From Campylobacter majalis (GTDB taxonomy: Bacteria > Campylobacterota > Campylobacteria > Campylobacterales > Campylobacteraceae), in the NCBI RefSeq assembly GCF_905120465.1, contig NZ_CAJHOF010000006.1, positions 1 to 64,000 on the forward strand: a stretch of DNA of 64,000 bases. Direction: 5' to 3'. A program made the position numbers and the translations under genes. A model generated the notes under the pieces. It was not told the DNA's origin. It worked only from the letters and a program-made list of their open reading frames with translations, and ran no database searches. This document shows, piece after piece, positions 60,624 to 64,000 of the stretch (positions are counted from its first letter, which is position 1; each line of letters opens with the position of its first letter).

Positions 60624-61437
60624 TTTCATCCTTTAATATTGCTTTGTTGCCAAGCTTATCACGCAAATAATCCCCCAGCACATTAAAGCTCATTACGGCT
60701 AAAAATAGTGCAAATCCAGGATAGTAAATAAGCTCTGGAGCTGTAAATAAAAACTCTTTTGCGTCACTTATCATTATGCCCCACTCAGCCTCAGGTGCTT
60801 TTACGCCAAGCCCTAAAAAGCTAAGCCCAGAGATATGAAGCATGATATGTCCTATATCTAAACTTGCGACTATAATACATTGAGCAATTATTGGATAAAG
60901 CATGTTTTGAGTGAAATTTTTAAACCCAGATGCGCCTGAAATTTTACTTATCATCACATACTCTTTGTTTTTTAAATTTAGCACAACCGAGCGAATAATC
61001 CTAGCATACCATGCCCAGTGAGTTATAGCTATAGCTATGATGACATTTACTAATCCTGTGCCTAAAATTCCTACCAAAAATAGCGACAATACAATCGTAG
61101 GAAGTGCAAAAAATACGTCACAAATTCTCATTAAAACCTGATCCGTCTTACCGCCGACAAACCCAGCCACAGCCCCAACCAAAAAGCCAAAAGAGAGTAT
61201 TAAAAATAGCGTAACAAAAACAGCACCAAGAGAAATTCTAGCACCATAAATTAGCCTTGACAATACATCTCGTCCTAAATGATCCGTGCCTAAAAGATGC
61301 GTTGATGAGATTTGAGCAAATTTATTGCTTAAGTTTATCTCATCTGGTGTAAAAGGGGCTATGTAGTTTGCAAAAATAGATACAAAAACAAGCACAAAAA
61401 TGATACTTAAACTGCTAAAAAGTAGAATTTTTTTCAT
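60610..61437 (-). CDS. nikC: Nickel ABC transporter permease NikC
   Basis: This 275-residue inner-membrane permease has about six helices. HLLGTDHLGRDVLSRLIYGA near residue 48 and SGLSFLGLGVKAPEAEWG near 210 are family marks of dipeptide/nickel permeases. It overlaps nikB by 4 bases. Confidence 0.88.
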   Translation of the reverse strand: MKKILLFSSLSIIFVLVFVSIFANYIAPFTPDEINLSNKFAQISSTHLLGTDHLGRDVLSRLIYGARISLGAVFVTLFLILSFGFLVGAVAGFVGGKTDQVLMRICDVFFALPTIVLSLFLVGILGTGLVNVIIAIAITHWAWYARIIRSVVLNLKNKEYVMISKISGASGFKNFTQNMLYPIIAQCIIVASLDIGHIMLHISGLSFLGLGVKAPEAEWGIMISDAKEFLFTAPELIYYPGFALFLAVMSFNVLGDYLRDKLGNKAILKDENVQP

Positions 61438-62369
61438 TTTACACCTAGCCTTATACGCGGATCTATAAAGGCATAGCTTATGTCTATTAGTAGGTTTGAT
61501 ATGATAAAAATTACACTAAAAAGTAGCATAAAAGCTAGTATAACTGGATAGTCGTTGCTAATGATGGCTGTGATAATGTAACTACCAATGCCAGGATAAG
61601 CAAAGACATTTTCAACTACTATCGCTGCGCCAACAAGCTCTCCAAAGTGCATGCCCATGGCGGTTATAACCGGTAAAAGAGCATTTTTAAGCACATGCTT
61701 AAGTATAAGCCCAAAACCGCTTACTCCACGCATTTTAGCATACATTACGTGGCGTGAGCTGATATTTTCTAGCATGTTTGCACGTATAAATCTAGCATTT
61801 ATAGCAATTGACATAAAGCTAATTGCAAATCCAGGCATGATAAGGTGCATAAACGTCCCACTTCCAAATGGTGGAAGCAAACTAAAATGCACTGAAAAAA
61901 TGCTAATTAATATAAAACCTAACCAAAAATTTGGTGTAGATACGCCCAAAAACGCAAAAATTCTAACCAATAAATCAATAAATTTATCTTTATACATCGC
62001 ACCCAAAATTCCAAACAGAAGCGATAAAGAAAATGTAAGAAATAACCCAAATAGCACAAGTTTTATGCTATTTGAAAAATAATAACCTATATCTTTGCTA
62101 ACATCTCTGCCAGTTATATACGATTTGCCTAGATCTAGCTTTATGGCGTCTTTAAGCCATATGCCATATTGTGTTAAAATAGGCTTATCTAGCCCTAGTT
62201 CGGCTCTTGCATGTGCTAAACTCTCCTTAGTAGGCGTGATACCAGATGCGTTTAGATAGCTCATCGCCGCATCAGTTCCATTTAGCCTAAGCATACAAAA
62301 TATAAAAAGCGATACCACAAAAAGTATCGGTATCGCTAGCAATGTTCGCTTAAAAATATATTTTTTCAT
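61434..62369 (-). CDS. nikB: Nickel ABC transporter permease NikB
   Basis: This 311-residue permease has about six helices. It opens YIFKRTLLAIPILFVVSLFI and has LGLDKPILTQYGIWLKDAI and ARFIRANMLENISSRHVMYA, typical of NikB/DppB. The C-terminal end is DISYAFIDPRIRLGVK. It overlaps nikA and nikC by 4 bases each. Confidence 0.88.
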   Translation of the reverse strand: MKKYIFKRTLLAIPILFVVSLFIFCMLRLNGTDAAMSYLNASGITPTKESLAHARAELGLDKPILTQYGIWLKDAIKLDLGKSYITGRDVSKDIGYYFSNSIKLVLFGLFLTFSLSLLFGILGAMYKDKFIDLLVRIFAFLGVSTPNFWLGFILISIFSVHFSLLPPFGSGTFMHLIMPGFAISFMSIAINARFIRANMLENISSRHVMYAKMRGVSGFGLILKHVLKNALLPVITAMGMHFGELVGAAIVVENVFAYPGIGSYIITAIISNDYPVILAFMLLFSVIFIISNLLIDISYAFIDPRIRLGVK

Positions 62370-63904
62370 TTTAGTTTCATTTTGTTAAACTCAATATCAT
62401 TTGCAAGATTTAGTGCTTTAACGCCATCAAGCTTTTTGGAGCTTATTGCGATATTTGTTTCATGAGATATCGGCAGATAAATAGCCTCATCATGCAATTC
62501 TGTTAGCACTTCTTTTATGAGCTTGTCTTTTTTATCATCATCAAAAGTTGCCAAAATTTCTGTGATTTTCTCATCTATTTTAGATTTGTTTGCTAGTCCA
62601 AGCTGTGCTTGATAATCAGCATGAGACGGACTTCTCATAGAGCCTAAAAATATCTCTGGATCGTATGGTATGCCCCAAGTTCTATTATAAGTGATACCAA
62701 AATCGCCAGTTCTTTGTTTTTTGTAAAAGATTGAACTTTCTTCTGCTTTTAAGTTTAACTCTACCCCGATTTGTTTAAACTGAGCTTGTAAAATTTCAGC
62801 TATCGATTTATACATAGCATTCGTGCCGATATATGTTAGCTCAATGCTTAATTTTGCACCATTTTTATAACGATAGCCATCTTTTGCTTTTATCCAGCCA
62901 TCAGATGTTAAAATTTCATTGGCCATTTTTATGTCATATGCATATTCTTTTGCGTTTATATCGCAATGCGGTAAGCTTTTAGCAAATAAAAATGATGCTG
63001 TTTTTTGAGTATCAAAAAATACAGATTTAACAATAGCATCTTTATCTACGGCTAAATTTAGTGCTTTTCTCACACTTAAATCACTCGTTGGTGCCTTATT
63101 TGAGTTTATAGCTAATGCTAAAGTATTTATAGGTTCTGAAATTTCAACATTAAAGCTCTTTTTTAAATCAGCCAAAACATCAAGCGGAATTTGCTCACTT
63201 TGATATATTAAATCAGCTTCACCAGTTTTAAGAGCAATCACTTTTGTATTTGGATGTGGGATAACTTTGCCAACTATTTTTTTAATTTTTGCTTTTTCGC
63301 CCCAATAGTTTTCATTTATAACAAAGGTATCTTTTACGCCAAGCTCAGAACTTTCTAGCTTGTATGTGCCAGTGCCTACTGGTGCCTTTATGCCATCTTT
63401 GCTATCGCCATTTATGAGAGAATTTGGCGAGACAAATCTAAATGGACGAATTAGGCTTAACTCTTTTACAAGTGGAGCGTATGGTTTGCTTAGATTAATT
63501 GCTACTTTGTATTCACTTAGCACATCAACGCTTTGAATTAGATTTGCTGACTCTAGCCATTTGTGACGTTCACGGTTAGCTAGTATGGCATCAAAATTTG
63601 CCTTGACTGCGACGGCATTAAATTTCACACCATCAGTAAAACTCACATCATCACGCAACTCAAACACATATGTTTTGCCGTCATTTTGCACCTCCCAACC
63701 TTTGGCAAGATGAGGCTTTATTTCTGCGTTTGTGTCATATTTACTAAGTCCTTCATAAAGCATGTTTTGTGCAAACATCTCATTTGGAGAGTATAGGTGT
63801 GGATTTAGTGGTCCTACATTTTTTGTCATGACAAAATTTAGCTGCTCACTAGCAAACAGCACACCAACACCAAGACTCAAAGAGAGTGCAATTTTTTTAA
63901 TCAT
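62366..63904 (-). CDS. nikA: Nickel-binding periplasmic protein NikA
   Basis: This 512-residue binding protein has a signal peptide (IALSLSLGVGVLFA). NVGPLNPHLYSPNEMFAQNM near residue 28 and TWGIPYDPEIFLGSMRSPSH near 408 match E. coli NikA closely, well beyond general dipeptide-binding similarity. Nickel is needed for the HyfG active site and any urease. It starts the operon and has AAAGGA before the ATG and a good promoter upstream. Confidence 0.91.
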   Translation of the reverse strand: MIKKIALSLSLGVGVLFASEQLNFVMTKNVGPLNPHLYSPNEMFAQNMLYEGLSKYDTNAEIKPHLAKGWEVQNDGKTYVFELRDDVSFTDGVKFNAVAVKANFDAILANRERHKWLESANLIQSVDVLSEYKVAINLSKPYAPLVKELSLIRPFRFVSPNSLINGDSKDGIKAPVGTGTYKLESSELGVKDTFVINENYWGEKAKIKKIVGKVIPHPNTKVIALKTGEADLIYQSEQIPLDVLADLKKSFNVEISEPINTLALAINSNKAPTSDLSVRKALNLAVDKDAIVKSVFFDTQKTASFLFAKSLPHCDINAKEYAYDIKMANEILTSDGWIKAKDGYRYKNGAKLSIELTYIGTNAMYKSIAEILQAQFKQIGVELNLKAEESSIFYKKQRTGDFGITYNRTWGIPYDPEIFLGSMRSPSHADYQAQLGLANKSKIDEKITEILATFDDDKKDKLIKEVLTELHDEAIYLPISHETNIAISSKKLDGVKALNLANDIEFNKMKLK

Positions 63905-63947
63905 TGTTTATCCTTTATTATAAGAATGTTAAAGTTTGTTTCGTGTT

Positions 63948-63976
63948 ATTTTAATAAAATTAGTATTATTTGTCAA
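63948..63976 (-). promoter_or_regulatory. Sigma-70-type promoter of nikABCDE
   Basis: Read on the minus strand, TTGACA (63976-63971), a 17-base spacer and TAAAAT (63953-63948) form an almost ideal promoter 44 bases before the nikA ATG. A 9-bp dyad (aatgttaaa at 63925-63933 and tttaacatt at 63982-63990) brackets it and may be an operator. Confidence 0.72.
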
Positions 63977-64000
63977 TAAAATTTAACATTTTTTATTATT

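Overview
The window comes from an AT-rich member of the Campylobacterales, most likely a Campylobacter. Supporting signs are a complete pseudaminic acid (Pse) flagellin-glycosylation locus with a Maf protein, PflA, a futalosine-pathway menaquinone gene, a DsbA/DsbI/aryl-sulfate sulfotransferase cluster, and poly-G contingency tracts. No rRNA, tRNA, CRISPR array or insertion sequence was seen. The gene order does not let me name a species.

Layout. 0.4-11.4 kb is a flagellar glycan locus: maf, pseI, a decayed gene, a formyltransferase plus PIG-L deacetylase pair, pseH, a phase-variable (OFF) acetyltransferase, pseG, pseF, pseC, pseB and a second formyltransferase. 11.4-14 kb holds dcd, an unlisted 38-residue membrane peptide, murB, fliQ and mqnD. 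14.2-16.7 kb is a glycerate module (GntP-type permease and glycerate kinase), followed by about 0.9 kb of hairpin-rich non-coding DNA. 17.6-31.5 kb is mostly housekeeping on the minus strand: a TupA-like binding protein, purN, nnrD, comM, def, a degenerate GGDEF protein, clpP, tig, recJ, pyrG, mntP, a DUF4197 protein and an iron alcohol dehydrogenase. 31.6-34 kb has a frameshifted secreted-protein gene, a 0.5 kb non-coding gap, prfA and rpsT. 34-37 kb has an unrecognised gene coupled to pflA. 37.3-47 kb is a ten-gene group 4 [NiFe] hydrogenase (Hyf/Hyc, formate hydrogenlyase type) operon ending in its maturation protease. 47-51.4 kb has xseA, a gene behind a near-consensus sigma-28 promoter, an AI-2E family permease and a second phase-variable (OFF) gene, a methyltransferase. 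51.4-57.1 kb is a two-component system, dsbI, dsbA and the divergent astA. 57.4-63.9 kb has an ABC exporter and a complete nikABCDE nickel importer.

How the genes fit together. NikABCDE can supply nickel for the Hyf hydrogenase, and HycI matures its large subunit. DsbA/DsbI can supply the disulfide needed by periplasmic AstA. The pse genes make CMP-pseudaminic acid for Maf-dependent flagellin glycosylation. Embedded formyltransferase, deacetylase and phase-variable acetyltransferase genes could diversify that sugar, and this locus is the best candidate here for undescribed biology. Several start sites were moved from the longest reading frame on ribosome-site and overlap evidence, as noted in each entry.
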